Source: an uncultured Chloroflexota bacterium
GTDB taxonomy: Bacteria > Chloroflexota > Dehalococcoidia > UBA3495
Length of the DNA: 24,356 nucleotides
Assembly (NCBI GenBank): GCA_913052545.1
Contig: CAJXEF010000009.1
Coordinates: 1-24,356 of the forward strand
Direction of reading: 5' to 3'
The translations under genes and the position numbers were made by a program. The first letter of the stretch is position 1. Each line of letters opens with the position of its first letter. The notes under the pieces are model-generated. The model made no database searches and was not told the DNA's origin. It was given only the letters and a program-made list of their open reading frames with translations. Below, in pieces: positions 7,820 to 15,133 of this stretch.

Positions 7820-8476
7820 TTACGCTTTAGATAGCACTTCGGGAGACAAAGCTTCTGTCACACCGATCATGCTATCTCGAGTCACTAACTTGGCTAGCTC
7901 CGCTTCATTCAAGTTTCCGGTCCCGTCTGGACGACGTGGTAACACCAAGTACCTCAAGTCAGCTGTACTATCCACTACTCTAACCTCCATCTTCGATGCT
8001 AAGTCCAAACCAAATTCCCGCATAACGCTACGAGGGTTTATCACAGCACGAGACCGATATTCTAAACTCTTGTACCAGTCAGGAGGTCTTCCTAGTAGCA
8101 TCCGCGGATAACATGAACAAAGAGTACACACAATCATATAGTGAACATCGACAGTGTTTTCAACTACCGCCAAATGAGGAGTAGTATCGGGCAATTCATA
8201 TCCTAACTGAAGTAACGCAGCATTAGCCTCTTTCAATAGCAAAGTTTTAAATTCAGAGTCTATCCAAGCACGAGCAACTACCCTAGCACCGTCGGCAGGT
8301 GATCTAGATTCTCTCTCATCTATTTCTTTTTGAATTTCGTTAACGGTACAAATACCTTTAGCTATCAACAAAAGCTCAATAGCATGTGCTCGTTCTGCGT
8401 AATAACCTAGACTATCACCTATTCCAAGGTCATCATGGTCATCATGTGAAATTCCGCCGCTACGATCAGTACTCAT
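7820..8476 (-). CDS. Cobalt-type nitrile hydratase alpha / thiocyanate hydrolase gamma subunit
   Basis: A 218-aa catalytic subunit; ATG 8476 follows GAGG. The metal claw VCTLCSC sits at residues 116-122 (Cys117, Cys120, Ser121, Cys122); Thr after the first Cys marks the cobalt type. In this family the last two cysteines are oxidised to sulfinic and sulfenic acid and non-corrin Co(III) hydrates the C-N triple bond. PPDWYKSLEYRSRAVINPRSV, YLVLPRRPDGT and LVTRDSMIGV are further family signatures. The residue after CSCYP is Arg125, where nitrile hydratases usually have Trp. Together with the split beta gene upstream, this suggests a thiocyanate hydrolase gamma or a three-subunit nitrile hydratase. 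No metallochaperone gene is adjacent. Confidence 0.9.
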   Translation of the reverse strand: MSTDRSGGISHDDHDDLGIGDSLGYYAERAHAIELLLIAKGICTVNEIQKEIDERESRSPADGARVVARAWIDSEFKTLLLKEANAALLQLGYELPDTTPHLAVVENTVDVHYMIVCTLCSCYPRMLLGRPPDWYKSLEYRSRAVINPRSVMREFGLDLASKMEVRVVDSTADLRYLVLPRRPDGTGNLNEAELAKLVTRDSMIGVTEALSPEVLSKA

Positions 8477-8497
8477 AAAACCTCGTTGTCCGTATAA

Positions 8498-8800
8498 TCA
8501 AACTGTATCTAACCAGTGTTGATAAATATCTACCAGAATTCTATCCTGGGACTCACCTTGGTATTTCACCCAGACTTCAGATTGATAAAATGCAACTCTA
8601 TAAAGTGGTTGCTTAGGCAATCCGTCGCCTCCATGAGCAAGCGACTCTGGATTAAGAAAATTGCCACAATGGGCAACTATTACACCAATTTTATCCTGTA
8701 TATAGGATGGAGTTCTAAAATGAGTAGGAGGTGAACCCCTTCGGACCTTGACGGTATTAGTTATAGAGAATCTAACATATACAGAATCACTATCATCCAT
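8498..8800 (-). CDS. Nitrile hydratase beta C-terminal domain / thiocyanate hydrolase alpha-like subunit
   Basis: About 100 aa matching only the C-terminal SH3-like half of nitrile hydratase beta. VKVRRGSPPTHFRTPSYI contains Arg29 at the HxRxP position whose arginine contacts the oxidised claw cysteines in nitrile hydratases; GKIG-like DKIGVIVAHCGNF, AHGGDG and LYRVAFYQSEVW follow in family order. I prefer ATG 8800, which overlaps the upstream gene's TGA in ATGGATGA, giving an 8-base overlap. A GTG at 8809 would add three residues. No Shine-Dalgarno sequence is visible, so translation is probably coupled to the upstream gene. It lies 21 bases before the catalytic subunit gene. Confidence 0.85.
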   Translation of the reverse strand: MDDSDSVYVRFSITNTVKVRRGSPPTHFRTPSYIQDKIGVIVAHCGNFLNPESLAHGGDGLPKQPLYRVAFYQSEVWVKYQGESQDRILVDIYQHWLDTV

Positions 8801-9098
8801 TGGTATCACACGCAGAGTTCTTGACCGCTACGTCGATTTCTTCTGTTGTTAGTACTCCTTTTTCCACAAGCAAAATTTCCAACGCCGCAGTCCATTTTTC
8901 ATAATAGCCCATGGCTACGTAACGCTCGTCATCTAAACTCTCGATGGCACGCCTCATTTCGTCTGTAGTCCTCAGACCTTTCGAGCTGAGAACAGAATGT
9001 AAAGCGTCTACTCGGCGTTCCCAGTCCATAATCTGATGATCTGTAAGATCTATGGGAGTCTCATTAGGCCAACCGCCTCTATCGTGCACTCTGTTCAT
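8793..9098 (-). CDS. Nitrile hydratase beta N-terminal domain / thiocyanate hydrolase beta-like subunit
   Basis: A 101-aa protein starting MNRVHDRGGW, the classic nitrile hydratase beta N-terminus (MNGVHDMGG), followed by the helical DWERRVDALHSVL, DDERYVAMGYYEKW and LEILLVEKGVLTTEEID. Arg59 in ERY aligns with the beta-subunit arginine that contacts the claw in the complex. It ends with its own TGA at 8793 before the C-terminal beta half, so beta is made as two chains. The start has GAGGTGA upstream. Gene order (beta-N, beta-C, catalytic) is that of scnB-scnA-scnC in thiocyanate hydrolase operons. A homologous metallochaperone is an alternative, but the MNRVHD start favours a true subunit. 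Confidence 0.85.
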   Translation of the reverse strand: MNRVHDRGGWPNETPIDLTDHQIMDWERRVDALHSVLSSKGLRTTDEMRRAIESLDDERYVAMGYYEKWTAALEILLVEKGVLTTEEIDVAVKNSACDTNG

Positions 9099-9115
9099 TG
9101 TTCACCTCATAATGT

Positions 9116-9141
9116 AAGTAGAGCTAGACTTAGATCTACTT
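9116..9141 (-). other. Hairpin in the leader of the nitrile/thiocyanate hydrolase operon
   Basis: AAGTAGA (9116-9122) pairs with TCTACTT (9135-9141) around a 12-base loop, just upstream of the first gene's ribosome binding site. No T run follows, so it is not a typical terminator. The rest of the gap 9099-9293 is AT-rich with no clear promoter on the minus strand. Confidence 0.3.
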
Positions 9142-9293
9142 AACACCAAGATACTAATGAAACTACTGGGGATGAATAAAAGAAGTTCTTAATACTCCGA
9201 ATACCCTTGGCTGATCAAAAATCAAGTCCAAATATAATTTTGAATAGACATCACACTTTAAGATATTGTTAACAATCCAACACAAAAAACAGA

Positions 9294-10076
9294 TTATTCC
9301 TCATCGTCTTCTTCCTCGTCTTCATGGGGCTCCGGTTCTTCAGCTGGCGCAAAAATGGATCCTGGAAGAATTGCTATAGGGCGATCTCGTCGTTTGAAAA
9401 CTTGTTTGGGCATCTCCATCAAAGATGTTTTTAAACTTTTCAGATTATCTAGACCCATAGCATCTACATCTACTAGCAGGCCATGAACCCCAATGTCTCT
9501 CAGAGCTTCCAAATCCTTACCCTCTATTGGCTTTTGAACTTCCAGTAATATGTATTTGTCTGATCTCCGACTGACCGACCCAACTAAAGCCAAATCACCT
9601 AGGGTCAGTCCATCATTCCCTTGAGTCAAAGACATTAGAAACCCGTCTATAGGCAATGAAGAAACCGCCCTGAGATCTTTATCTTCCATATTGGGTTCTA
9701 CACATAAAAATCTAGCCAGCTCGTCATTTACTAGAGCCGATGCAGAAGTCCCTTCGATATCAAAAACCAAAGCGTCAGATCCGCTATCTTGGTAAGCCTG
9801 TGCATTATCCCTAGATAATCCAGAAACTTTAACACCCCAAGGTTTACCGTCCAAATTTTCGGTTACATCGTTTACATCTTTGGGATCACCAGAATTAGCC
9901 AAAATCAGTGCGTCTAACCCTTCTGTCTTAACAATCACTATACCTTTGGCGTAATCTTTGGAAACCAATCCTATCAATGCCATACCTGGTAGTTTCTCGG
10001 GGCGTTTAACGCTAAATCCAAGAGGACTAGGTGAACCCTCTTTAATTTTGTCTAATACATCTAGTAACTTGCTCAT
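9294..10076 (-). CDS. Unrecognised protein, repeated beta/alpha units and acidic C-terminal tail
   Basis: A 260-aa soluble protein with no signal peptide. Hydrophobic strands alternate with helices and several strands share a pattern of G/D-x-x-A-L/G-hydrophobic: GLDALILA (53-60), GSDALVFD (99-106), PIDGFLMS (142-149), GVHGLLVD (196-203). This looks like a TIM-barrel-type beta/alpha repeat. I see no catalytic motif. The last 20 residues are almost all Glu/Asp/Pro, a tail that could bind a basic partner. Start is ATG 10076 with no strong Shine-Dalgarno. A minus-strand ATTATA (TATAAT, 10165-10170) about 90 bases upstream is a weak promoter candidate. Family unknown to me. Confidence 0.75.
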   Translation of the reverse strand: MSKLLDVLDKIKEGSPSPLGFSVKRPEKLPGMALIGLVSKDYAKGIVIVKTEGLDALILANSGDPKDVNDVTENLDGKPWGVKVSGLSRDNAQAYQDSGSDALVFDIEGTSASALVNDELARFLCVEPNMEDKDLRAVSSLPIDGFLMSLTQGNDGLTLGDLALVGSVSRRSDKYILLEVQKPIEGKDLEALRDIGVHGLLVDVDAMGLDNLKSLKTSLMEMPKQVFKRRDRPIAILPGSIFAPAEEPEPHEDEEEDDEE

Positions 10077-10164
10077 GGTTTATGTTCGGCTCCGAAACTT
10101 GTACTTAATCATGTCGACTTAAACTAATATTCCGTCTGAATCAGTTCCCTTATTTCTAAATTCA

Positions 10165-10170
10165 ATTATA
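10165..10170 (-). promoter_or_regulatory. Possible -10 box upstream of the 260-aa gene
   Basis: TATAAT on the minus strand, with only a weak -35 candidate (GACATT at 17-base spacing). It is in the 193-base gap 10077-10269 between two minus-strand genes. Confidence 0.3.
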
Positions 10171-10269
10171 ACCTACGTCCCCTAACTAATGTCGATCTAC
10201 TAATGGGATCCTAGTAAGAGAGCCGGATACCAGTAATTTGCGTCTTAATCTATGTTATTTTATTAAGGC

Positions 10270-11139
10270 TTACAGAGGCTGCCATACTCTCTTATCACCC
10301 GCTTTTACGACTTTCCCAACCTGTTTGCCTGGTGGGAAGTGACCTGCAGCAATTATCCAAGACTCCTTCTCCGCCTGATCTAATAACTTCTCTCGGCTTG
10401 CCGCGCTTTGGGCTTTGTCAGTATCTACACCAGCGCACCAAGTTGGTTCAGAAACCTGGGCTATGGTATGTAATAGATCTCCAACTACGGCTCCTTTTTG
10501 ACCATTCGAATCAATCAAAACGACTTGATGGCCGGGAGTATGGCCAGGGGCAGGGGCCACGGATACTTCGTCTGTAACATTTGCCGGCCCATCTATTATT
10601 TCTTGCAAGCGTAATCGACGCAGTGGAATAATTTGCCGTTGTACATGCGGGGCTTGTTCCAACCTGGAGGGCTCTGTGAAATAATCATAGTCTGGTTTTG
10701 GTATCCAGTACCTCGCACGCCGGAAATTAGGTGCAGGCATACCCCCGGAATAGCGAAGATTCCACCCTACATGGTCCGCGTGTAAATGAGTATGAACTAC
10801 GAAGTTAACTTGATCAGAAGGGGAAACATTCGTATTTCTCGTATTGTCCGGTGGTTGTAATACATTACTCACTACTTCGTAGAGATTACCTGTCAGGTTT
10901 CCTCGATCGGGATGGGGACCAGGGCCCATCCCTGTATCAACCAATATCGTTTTACCTTCAGACAACACTACAAAAGCACCATAGTACAACTGTAACATGC
11001 CGTCTTCGAGCGAATCCTGATAAGCATCCCAGGCAGAAGCAGGGACGTCTGGGAACATCGCAGAAGGTTCTCTAGCAGGAGGGATCATATCTATTACAAC
11101 GGTAACCTCGACATTGCCTATCATTCCTTTCTCGGACAT
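10270..11139 (-). CDS. Metallo-beta-lactamase-fold hydrolase (lactonase-like)
   Basis: A 289-aa MBL-fold enzyme. The zinc motif HTHLHADHVGWN gives the HxHxDH ligands His118, His120, Asp122 and His123. APGHTPGHQ supplies the next His, VGDLLHT the bridging Asp and AAGHFP the last His, so the binuclear site is complete. The layout, with a long insertion before HxHxDH and PxPDYxYF-like IPKPDYDYF, resembles N-acyl homoserine lactonase-like and related MBL hydrolases, but the substrate is not determined. I choose ATG 11139 because AAAGGAG lies 6 bases before it; ATG 11145 would touch that site. No signal peptide. Confidence 0.87.
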   Translation of the reverse strand: MSEKGMIGNVEVTVVIDMIPPAREPSAMFPDVPASAWDAYQDSLEDGMLQLYYGAFVVLSEGKTILVDTGMGPGPHPDRGNLTGNLYEVVSNVLQPPDNTRNTNVSPSDQVNFVVHTHLHADHVGWNLRYSGGMPAPNFRRARYWIPKPDYDYFTEPSRLEQAPHVQRQIIPLRRLRLQEIIDGPANVTDEVSVAPAPGHTPGHQVVLIDSNGQKGAVVGDLLHTIAQVSEPTWCAGVDTDKAQSAASREKLLDQAEKESWIIAAGHFPPGKQVGKVVKAGDKRVWQPL

Positions 11140-11240
11140 AAACATCTCCTTTTTCGAAACCCTTGAGGAATCATATAATCAAAAAATATTCTAAAAAGTC
11201 CAGTAACCCCTATTTAGTATCCAGATCATTTACAGACTAT

Positions 11241-11753
11241 TTAATACTGGATTAAAGAAAACACTTCGTACTTGTTAAGACGATCTCTACCTCCTAATCC
11301 GGCCAACTCGATCACTAACCCTATTCCAGCTACGAGACCCTGGGATTTTTCCACCAACTCAGCTGTCGCTTCGATAGTGCCTCCCGTAGCTAAAAGGTCA
11401 TCTATTATCAATACCCGGTTCCCCGGCGTGATATCTCCCGTATGTATCTCTAACGTGCTGGTACCATATTCTAAGGAATAGCTTGCAGAAATAGTATCTC
11501 CAGGCAATTTACCTTCTTTTCGAACTGGTACAAATGACTTCCCCATCTGACATGCCAAGGGAGCACCAAAAATAAATCCACGTGATTCAACCCCGATGAT
11601 GGTATCAAAAATTAAACCTGAACACTTTTCTTGGATTCTAGTTATAACTTCCTTAAAAGCGTCTGGATTCTTAAGAATTGGAGTTATATCTCTAAATAAG
11701 ATACCTTTTTGCGGGAAATCGGGAACATCACGAATAAAATCTTTCAAATCCAT
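11241..11753 (-). CDS. apt: Adenine phosphoribosyltransferase
   Basis: A 170-aa salvage enzyme that makes AMP and pyrophosphate from adenine and PRPP in the cytosol. MDLKDFIRDVPDFPQKGILFRDITPIL is the standard Apt N-terminus. VESRGFIFGAPLA (55-67) forms the adenine pocket. VLIIDDLLATGGTIEAT (114-130) is the PRPP-binding loop with the two acidic residues. Length and motif order are typical, and nothing is missing. The start has a weak GAGAT site. It lies about 100 bases downstream of the MBL gene on the same strand order (apt first), so it may be its own transcript or share one with it. Confidence 0.95.
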   Translation of the reverse strand: MDLKDFIRDVPDFPQKGILFRDITPILKNPDAFKEVITRIQEKCSGLIFDTIIGVESRGFIFGAPLACQMGKSFVPVRKEGKLPGDTISASYSLEYGTSTLEIHTGDITPGNRVLIIDDLLATGGTIEATAELVEKSQGLVAGIGLVIELAGLGGRDRLNKYEVFSLIQY

Positions 11754-11934
11754 GTTGGAGCATCTCTTAAAAAGTAATAGAACAGATTACAATCCGTATC
11801 TATCATTATGGCTTACTTTCCAAGCAGTTTAAGTTAACCCTTCGGAGTCGTCAAGGTTTACCATAGCTAAGGGCATATGAGATTGCCAAGACGATTTGTA
11901 ATGAGGACGTAGTGAAAAAACCTCATAAGTGAAA

Positions 11935-11963
11935 TTGACTTTTTACCTTCGCTTTAATATAAT
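11935..11963 (+). promoter_or_regulatory. Strong sigma-70-type promoter of the tRNA-tuf operon
   Basis: TTGACT (11935-11940), exactly 17 bases, then TATAAT (11958-11963). The -35 differs from consensus at one base and the -10 is perfect, so transcription should start near 11970. The preceding part of the gap (11754-11934), up to apt on the other strand, shows no gene. Confidence 0.85.
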
Positions 11964-11969
11964 CTGGCT

Positions 11970-11985
11970 GTAGCCATTAGGCTAC
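11970..11985 (+). other. 5'-terminal hairpin of the tuf-operon leader
   Basis: A perfect 6-bp hairpin, GTAGCC-ATTA-GGCTAC, beginning at the predicted transcription start. A hairpin at the very 5' end of a transcript often protects against RNA degradation; that role here is inference. Confidence 0.5.
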
Positions 11986-11991
11986 TAAATC

Positions 11992-12016
11992 GGTCCCGCA
12001 ATCCGGGGCCTTTTTT
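11992..12016 (+). terminator. Terminator-like hairpin (attenuator) in the tuf-operon leader
   Basis: GGTCCCG (11992-11998) pairs with CGGGGCC (12004-12010), 7 bp with one G-U, loop CAATC, followed by six T residues. It looks like a complete intrinsic terminator only about 45 bases after the predicted start. It may be an attenuator for the tRNA/tuf operon or may end a very short RNA. Confidence 0.65.
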
Positions 12017-12020
12017 GTAG

Positions 12021-12113
12021 TGTAGAGGGTTTCCCTGGTCTGAAACATGTGGTGACAAATAACCATCACAGCTTTCAACAGGCAAGGGGTCAATTCCCTT
12101 CTGGGGCTCTACA
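12021..12113 (+). ncRNA. Candidate folded leader RNA (closing stem plus three hairpins)
   Basis: TGTAGAG (12021-12027) pairs with CTCTACA (12107-12113) and closes three local hairpins. These are GTTTC/GAAAC (12029-12046), TGTGGTG/CATCACA with one G-U (12048-12070), and AAGGG/CCCTT with a 7-base loop (12084-12100). The shape is reminiscent of a cloverleaf but is not a tRNA: the middle loop has 9 bases and 6 extra bases separate the last arm from the closing stem. Folding by eye; it matches no riboswitch or RNA family I know. Confidence 0.35.
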
Positions 12114-12178
12114 AATGAACTGATAATCTGTCCATGGTATCTACGGATACTCTGGCGCCAGCATCAGTAAGGATACCT

Positions 12179-12266
12179 GGAGGGGTGGGTGAGCGGTTAA
12201 AGCCACCAGACTGTAAATCTGGCCTCCGGAAGGAGTTCGTAGGTTCGAATCCTACCCCCTCCACCA
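12179..12266 (+). tRNA. tRNA-Tyr(GTA)
   Basis: Acceptor GGAGGGG (12179-12185) pairs with CCCCTCC (12256-12262). The anticodon loop is CTGTAAA with anticodon GTA at 12213-12215. It has the long class II variable arm expected for bacterial tRNA-Tyr, T arm GTAGG-TTCGAAT-CCTAC, discriminator A and an encoded CCA. It is the first of two tRNAs preceding tuf. Confidence 0.95.
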
Positions 12267-12277
12267 ATTTGACTACC

Positions 12278-12307
12278 GGAGAGTTAATATCAGGAGAGTT
12301 AATATCA
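12278..12307 (+). repeat. Perfect 15-base tandem duplication between the two tRNAs
   Basis: GGAGAGTTAATATCA occurs twice in direct succession (12278-12292 and 12293-12307) in the 51-base spacer between tRNA-Tyr and tRNA-Thr. It looks like a recent slippage duplication; it may contain or duplicate an RNase processing site. Confidence 0.9.
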
Positions 12308-12317
12308 GGCTACACGG

Positions 12318-12392
12318 GCCCAGATAGCTCAGCGGTAGAGCACGTTCTTGGTAAGAACGGGGTCGGCGGTTCAATCCCGCCTCTGGGCTCCA
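12318..12392 (+). tRNA. tRNA-Thr(GGT)
   Basis: Acceptor GCCCAGA (12318-12324) pairs with TCTGGGC (12382-12388). The anticodon stem-loop is CGTTC-TTGGTAA-GAACG with anticodon GGT at 12350-12352. The T loop TTCAATC follows, with discriminator T and an encoded CCA. tRNA-Thr directly before tuf is a common bacterial arrangement (thrT-tufB). Confidence 0.95.
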
Positions 12393-12426
12393 TAGTACTA
12401 CCCAATTGAAGGAGAGATTACCTAAC

Positions 12427-13614
12427 ATGGCTAAGCAAAAATTCGACCGTAGCAAGTCACACGTAAACGTCGGAACAATTGGTCACGTAGACCATGGTAA
12501 AACTACACTCACGTCTGCGATCACTAAGGTTCTGTCAGAAAAAGGTTGGGCTAACTATCTGGATATGGACAGCATAGACAACGCTCCAGAAGAAAAAGCC
12601 CGAGGTGTTACCATCGCAATAGCTCACGTGGAATATGAAACCGAAGAGCGCCACTATGCGCACGTCGATTGCCCAGGACACGCTGATTACATTAAAAACA
12701 TGATCACAGGTGCAGCTCAAATGGACGGTGCCGTGTTAGTTGTAAGTGCTCCTGATGGCCCGATGCCCCAAACCAGAGAGCACATACTCCTAGCTCGCCA
12801 AGTAGAGGTGCCTCGGATTCTAGTAGCTCTCAACAAGTGCGACATGATGGACGATGAAGAGTTACTAGAACTAGTTGAGTTAGAAGTTCGAGAACTTCTC
12901 GACCGCTACGAGTTCCCGGGAGATGACACTCCAATCGTTCGCGTCAGTGCTCTTAAAGCTTTAGAGGGCGACCCCGACGCAACCCAAGGCGTAATGGACC
13001 TAGTAACAGCGATGGACGACTACATACCAGTCCCGACTCGTATCACGGACCGGCCTTTCTTGATGCCAATTGAGGACGTCTTTGGCATCAAAGGTCGAGG
13101 CACCGTAGTCACTGGTCGGGTTGAACGAGGCTCTCTAAACCAAGGGGAAGAAATCGAAATCATTCGATTCGGCGATGTCCGTAAAACCGTCGCTACCGGG
13201 TTAGAGATGTTCCACAAATTACTAGATACCACGGAAGCAGGTGATGCAGTAGGTATATTGCTAAGAGGTGTCGACCGAGACGAGGTCGAACGAGGACAAG
13301 TCGTAGTCAAACCCGGTTCCATGAAGCCTTACACCCACGCTGAAGCAGAAGTTTATATCTTGAGTAGAGATGAAGGTGGGAGACATACACCATTCTTCCC
13401 GGGTTATAAACCCCAGTTTTATATTAGAACCAGTGATATCACCGGAGAGATTGTATTGCCCGAAGGTGTAGAAATGGTTATGCCAGGCGATAACGTTAAA
13501 ATGACCATTAACCTCGTAACTCCAGTCGCAATAGAAGAAGGCCTTAGGTTTGCTATTCGGGAAGGTGGCCGCACGGTCGGTGCGGGTGTCTTCACCAAAA
13601 TGTTGGATGAATAA
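12427..13614 (+). CDS. tuf: Elongation factor Tu
   Basis: A 395-aa GTPase that delivers aminoacyl-tRNA to the ribosome. [27 protein letters not shown] carries the P-loop GHVDHGKT (19-26); DCPGH (81-85) is G3 and NKCD (136-139) G4. His84 in DCPGH is the catalytic switch-II histidine. Domains II and III are complete, with [21 protein letters not shown] and MPGDNVKM. Start at ATG 12427; the frame stays open to TTG 12406, but that lies within the GAAGGAG ribosome binding site and adds non-conserved residues. Switch I reads ARGVTI instead of the common ARGITI. It is cotranscribed with the two upstream tRNAs and with rpmG, whose ATG is only 2 bases after the TAA. Confidence 0.98.
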   Translation: MAKQKFDRSKSHVNVGTIGHVDHGKTTLTSAITKVLSEKGWANYLDMDSIDNAPEEKARGVTIAIAHVEYETEERHYAHVDCPGHADYIKNMITGAAQMDGAVLVVSAPDGPMPQTREHILLARQVEVPRILVALNKCDMMDDEELLELVELEVRELLDRYEFPGDDTPIVRVSALKALEGDPDATQGVMDLVTAMDDYIPVPTRITDRPFLMPIEDVFGIKGRGTVVTGRVERGSLNQGEEIEIIRFGDVRKTVATGLEMFHKLLDTTEAGDAVGILLRGVDRDEVERGQVVVKPGSMKPYTHAEAEVYILSRDEGGRHTPFFPGYKPQFYIRTSDITGEIVLPEGVEMVMPGDNVKMTINLVTPVAIEEGLRFAIREGGRTVGAGVFTKMLDE

Positions 13615-13616
13615 AA

Positions 13617-13787
13617 ATGGCTAGAAAAGCAACAGATGTCCGTCAAATAATCACTCTACAATGCGGAGATTGTAGAGAGAGGAATTATACGACCGTCAAA
13701 AATCGCCGTAACGATACCCAGAGAATGGAGTTGCGAAAATACTGCTCACGCTGTCGTGAACACCGGGTTCACCGGGAAACTAGGTAA
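13617..13787 (+). CDS. rpmG: 50S ribosomal protein L33
   Basis: A 56-aa ribosomal protein not reported as a long [27 protein letters not shown] begins the chain; Cys16/Cys19 and Cys43/Cys46 form the zinc ribbon of the metal-binding (C+) form of L33. The C-terminal [17 protein letters not shown] matches the family. ATG lies 2 bases after the tuf stop and secE follows 5 bases after its own TAA, so the three are translationally close-coupled. Order tuf-rpmG-secE-nusG is the common bacterial one. Confidence 0.93.
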   Translation: MARKATDVRQIITLQCGDCRERNYTTVKNRRNDTQRMELRKYCSRCREHRVHRETR

Positions 13788-13792
13788 CCCAG

Positions 13793-14038
13793 ATGGCTAG
13801 AGCATCAACTAGACAGCCAAGCCAGGTGTCTCCCGGCAACTTGAGACGCCCTAATCCAATAGTATTCCTTCAGGAAACCGTCTCGGAATTAAAAAAAGCA
13901 GTATGGCCAAGTAAAGAAGAAACAGCTCGTTTAACTGTGATAGTAATTGTCTTGGCAATTGCAGTTGGGTTGTTCCTCGGAGCTCTAGATCGAATATTCG
14001 ATTTTTCATTCGCACAAGTCATATTTAAAAGGTTTTAG
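13793..14038 (+). CDS. secE: Preprotein translocase subunit SecE
   Basis: An 81-aa inner-membrane protein that clamps SecY in the translocon. The N-terminal 20 residues are basic and variable. The amphipathic helix FLQETVSELKKAVWPSKEE (25-43) is the SecE signature. A single membrane segment follows (TVIVIVLAIAVGLFLGALD). The length is that of the short one-helix form found in most bacteria outside enterics. It lies 5 bases after rpmG and 60 bases before nusG. Confidence 0.93.
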   Translation: MARASTRQPSQVSPGNLRRPNPIVFLQETVSELKKAVWPSKEETARLTVIVIVLAIAVGLFLGALDRIFDFSFAQVIFKRF

Positions 14039-14098
14039 TGCGGCGGGTAAGAGCTTTCGAACACGAGGCTCCATGCTTACAGGTCAAGATTGACTACT

Positions 14099-14674
14099 AT
14101 GACTACATCTGAAACAGTACATATAGAAGAAAACATACCACAATGGTTTATAGTTCACACATATTCTGGACAAGAGGACCTCGTAAAGAAAAACTTGGAT
14201 TTACGTATTCAAAGCTTGGACATGCAAGACAGAATATTTCAAGTAGTCGTCCCGACTGAAGAAGAAGTAATATTTAAGGACGGACAGCGTAAATCAGAGC
14301 GAAAAAAGTTGTTCCCCGGCTACATACTAGTACAGATGAACATGGACGATGAAAGCTGGTACGTAGTTCGAAACACTCCGGGTGTCACAGGATTTGTTTC
14401 GACGGAAGACGAAAGAGACACTCGACCCAGACCAGTACCTTTAGAAGATAGTCAATTAGAATCGATCCTCAGTCAAACTGAAGCTAGTCCTGCCAGAATA
14501 AAAATAGGATTAGAAAGAGGAGATACCGTGCGGATCAATGAAGGACCATTCGTGGATTTCATGGGCACGGTTAACGACGTTGATGATACAAAAGGGAAAG
14601 TCCGGGTTATGGTATCATTTTTTGGGCGTGAAACCCCGGTGGAATTAGACTTCTTACAAGTAGAACGAAGTTAG
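14099..14674 (+). CDS. nusG: Transcription termination/antitermination protein NusG
   Basis: A protein of about 191 aa that binds RNA polymerase and couples it with Rho or the ribosome. The NGN domain begins WFIVHTYSGQEDLVKKNLD and includes KLFPGYILVQMNMDD and VRNTPGVTGFV. The C-terminal KOW domain has ERGDTVRINEGPFVDFMGTV. The start is ambiguous: ATG 14099 is used here, but TTG 14090, 9 bases upstream in frame, has an AGGT site at better spacing. The acidic N-terminal extension is short. Next gene is rplK, 28 bases downstream. Confidence 0.95.
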   Translation: MTTSETVHIEENIPQWFIVHTYSGQEDLVKKNLDLRIQSLDMQDRIFQVVVPTEEEVIFKDGQRKSERKKLFPGYILVQMNMDDESWYVVRNTPGVTGFVSTEDERDTRPRPVPLEDSQLESILSQTEASPARIKIGLERGDTVRINEGPFVDFMGTVNDVDDTKGKVRVMVSFFGRETPVELDFLQVERS

Positions 14675-14702
14675 ATATTTTTTAACGTTTCTGGAGTGAA
14701 AG

Positions 14703-15131
14703 TTGGCTAAAAAGGTAAGGGCTATCATTAAATTGCAACTGGAGGCCGGAAAGGCCACGCCAGCTCCCCCGGTGGGACCAGCATTAGGTCAACATGGTGT
14801 CAACATAATGACCTTTGTAAAGGAATACAATGAACGAACCGGAACTCAATCAGGCACTATCATACCTGTACATTTAACGGTCTACGAAGATAGATCGTTC
14901 ACGTTTGTTACTCGAACACCTCCTGCATCAGACCTCCTTAGACGGGCTGCGGGAGTAGAAAAGGGTTCTGGTGACTTCAAAGAAGGTAAAGTAGGCCAAG
15001 TAACCAGGGATGCTCTCCGCGAAATAGCCGAAAATAAATTAAAAGATCTTAATGCAAGCTCAGTTGAACAAGCCATGAATATAATCGAAGGTACTGCCCG
15101 CAGTATGGGCATAGAAATAGAAGGTGATTAA
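14703..15131 (+). CDS. rplK: 50S ribosomal protein L11
   Basis: A 142-aa protein of the GTPase-associated centre of the 50S subunit. TTG start at 14703 follows [20 protein letters not shown] [27 protein letters not shown] is the conserved N-terminal domain with the proline-rich thiostrepton region. The C-terminal rRNA-binding domain has [14 protein letters not shown] and [13 protein letters not shown]. Length is typical. It lies 2 bases before the rplA start. Confidence 0.97.
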   Translation: MAKKVRAIIKLQLEAGKATPAPPVGPALGQHGVNIMTFVKEYNERTGTQSGTIIPVHLTVYEDRSFTFVTRTPPASDLLRRAAGVEKGSGDFKEGKVGQVTRDALREIAENKLKDLNASSVEQAMNIIEGTARSMGIEIEGD

Positions 15132-15133
15132 CA

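Noticed and set aside
8793..8809. Sequencing frameshift splitting one nitrile hydratase beta gene
   Set aside because: The upstream gene has a clean stop overlapped by an ATG (ATGGATGA), typical of translational coupling, and split beta chains are known in the family in this order. It is kept as a possible refutation in the finding.
11140..11145. ATG 11145 as the MBL gene start
   Set aside because: It directly abuts the AAAGGAG site; ATG 11139 has correct spacing.
12021..12113. tRNA-Sec (selC) or another tRNA
   Set aside because: The arms suggest a cloverleaf, but the middle loop is 9 bases, there are 6 extra bases before the closing stem, the T loop lacks TTC, and no TCA anticodon sits in place.
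12406..12426. N-terminal extension of EF-Tu from TTG 12406
   Set aside because: The extra codons overlap the ribosome binding site and are not part of conserved EF-Tu, which starts MAKxKF.
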